From positions 5,285,001 through 5,349,000 of the forward strand of contig NC_092648.1 in the NCBI RefSeq assembly GCF_032118995.1: a DNA stretch of 64,000 nucleotides. Direction: 5' to 3'. Origin of the DNA: Asterias amurensis (lineage: Eukaryota; Echinodermata; Asteroidea; Forcipulatida; Asteriidae). Position numbers and translations under genes: made by a program. Shown here one piece after another: positions 61,211-64,000 of the stretch (position 1 is the first letter of the stretch; each line of letters opens with the position of its first letter). A model generated the notes under the pieces. It was given only the letters and a program-made list of their open reading frames with translations. It searched no databases and was not told where the DNA came from.

Positions 61211-62479
61211 ATGGTGAAGTGTCATGACAAGTTCAAACCCACATCGCACCAACTCTTTGTAGAGAAGACTATGACAAAATTTCAGTTGTAGCTGTTGGCG
61301 GGTAAACCTATGCACTGCAGTCGGGAAGGAACTGATAAACCCAATCCACAAGCAAGGCTCTGGGTCTGGGCATCGAACTGGGGTCAACAGAGGTGAAAGG
61401 TGGGGACAGAAACCACGGAGCAAAGTTGACTGCCCTTAATGTGGCACGGCACATATCTCTCAACCAATGATAGATCTCCTTTGACCTCAATGGGGGCGCT
61501 GTTTTTAGCTTGTAACATCACTTGCAAGGTAAATGTTACTCTCTAAATGTAAAAGAGTAAAAACATCACTCTTTACATTTCGAGTGGTCCCGCAAATGGA
61601 TTTTAAAAAAAAGTGGTGGTTATTTGACTCTTTTAGAGGGGTTTCACTCCAGGACAGAGTGAAAAATCACTCGACAAGATGTAAACTTCAATCTAAAAGA
61701 GTGGAAGACTATTTGAAAAAAGAGTTGCCCCTCATATGGTTTGTCAAAGAGTGTTTTTTTACTCTTTTGCATTTAGGGAGTACCTAGACTTAAGCAATAT
61801 CTCAGATGTAAATGATTCTCTACAAGATTGTTACTGGTCTCAAGAACCAACTATCAAATAGAATTAATCATTATTTTTCCCAATTGTGTACTTTGGCTTC
61901 CAATTGTTCTGTTTGATAAGGTAATTAATCTTTTATTTCTCCCTTTTCTGTGTCATGCGTGAGAAACTCACATGATGCTTTCAACAAAATCCAAAGTTGA
62001 AATACTTTTAAGAATGATAATCACAAAGATAAATGTTGTTTTTGCTGCAATTTTACATGTACTGGTGTTTCAATTCAAGGCTAAACAACTGCTAAATAAT
62101 GGTGTCCCCAATGTGGAGGGGTTCCTAATATGAGGGAGCCCTTATGAAAGTGTCACTTTTTAAAGTCTTTTACTTCAGGTTTGTTTAAACATTGTTGCCG
62201 TTTTTTTATACTCTTTCAGAGTCAAATTTAAAATGTAACATCATACAACAAATGGGTCCATACCAAAAAGTAATTTTGTTATAATAATAATAATAGACCG
62301 TTTTTATATAGCGCTTTTCACGCCGGAGGGCGTCTCTCAAGCGCTCCAGGTTATCGTTCAAATGGTCTCATTCAATTTCTTTTTGAGTTAATATCGACAT
62401 CCAAATTCAGGAATGCACTATTAACATTTAGTGTACATTAATGAAAAGACCCATGTACTTGACATAAGTTGCCGTTAGA

Positions 62480-62752
62480 TTTCCATAACTAACAAGAATT
62501 TATCAACCAAACAAATAACATTTTAGGTTAAGAACAATGCTATCTATGACATTGTATGATGACAAAGATTTCACAATTCATTGCTATTGGATAAAACTTG
62601 TTCATGTTGTTTGCTCATAATCATCCACCTGTTTTGTCTCACACACAGAAATCTGAAGATAATAAAACAAGTATAAATATGAAGTTCTCATCTTGCGATG
62701 ATCATTCTGGGGTGGAGTTTCTTGGTTAACCATTCATCATACTTCTAGCACC
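62480..62752 (+). promoter_or_regulatory. Promoter and 5' UTR of protease 3
   Basis: CACCTG 62626-62631, AGATAA 62657-62662, TATAAATA 62672-62679, ATG 62753. The upstream ATAATCAT is retained but the following AAA is missing. The similarity to the protease 2 promoter extends back to about 62480. Confidence 0.75.
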
Positions 62753-63713
<961 letters not shown>

Positions 63714-64000
63714 TAAGTGTGAAGAAATAACTCAACATTCCACTAGGCTTTTTGTGTAAGACCCTCTTGTGTTTCCAACAAGTGGTTAGACTGCAGGACT
63801 TGCAATCCCAAGGTTGTGAGTTCGAATCCCCCCCCCCAGCTAACTGCTGATTTTACAACGACTAGAATAAATATTGTCGTTTAGTTATTGATTCACAATT
63901 TCTTGATTTGTGCAATTCATAATCATAGACGTTAAAACAATGTTTGTATGAGAGAGATTGGCTGTTGCCAGCTTGGTTTTTATATCCCTGGTGCTGTGTT

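Larger units (their letters stand above)
53650..62480. other. Intergenic DNA of the protease array
   Basis: Apart from protease 2 and the repeats listed, the two intergenic stretches align with each other: 54535-54650 with 60235-60330 (GTCTGCTACAATGACTTGAT) and 55970-56100 with 61455-61840 (CCTCAATGGGGG, GATTCTCT-CAAGATTGTTAC). This is duplicated flank and not independent genes. Confidence 0.75.

Overview
This is animal nuclear DNA: spliced genes with GT-AG (and one GC-AG) introns, TATA promoters, AATAAA signals, and a dense load of short interspersed and foldback repeats. Repeat style and protein sequence fit an echinoderm, most likely a sea star; that assignment rests on recollection of similar repeat families and was not tested by search.

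Layout. (1) 1-14710: no coding exon recognised; a ~240-bp satellite (1.65-4.15 kb), tRNA-derived SINEs and TTAA-flanked MITEs. (2) 14711-42492: the last three coding exons (33, 43 and 8 codons, all phase 0) of a PPP1R21 orthologue, a coiled-coil subunit of the endosomal FERRY complex. They are separated by introns of 24.7 kb and 2.9 kb packed with repeats. (3) 42493-49490: 3' UTR, repeats, a possible alternative 3' exon pair and two histone-type 3' stem-loops with no histone gene. (4) 49490-64000: a tandem array of three secreted chymotrypsin/elastase-like (S1A) protease genes on the + strand. The first two are complete (275 aa each, five exons of identical length); the third runs off the window after exon 2. 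Each has the same proximal promoter (E-box, GATA site, TATA box, ~81-85 bp before the ATG), and the flanking DNA is duplicated too.

The proteases look like digestive zymogens: signal peptide, a Cys-containing activation peptide ending in Arg, then VVGG, a complete His-Asp-Ser triad, and a shared loss of the C136-C201 disulfide. PPP1R21 is a separate housekeeping gene.

Repeat content dominates the rest. I distinguish at least five TTAA-flanked terminal-inverted-repeat families (A, B, E, F and the 2576-3161 element), a palindromic family C (GGGCCCAATTTCATAGAGC ends), a palindromic family D, several single foldbacks, and at least three tRNA-derived SINE families. Several nested insertions preserve readable target-site duplications. 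All boundaries were read by eye.
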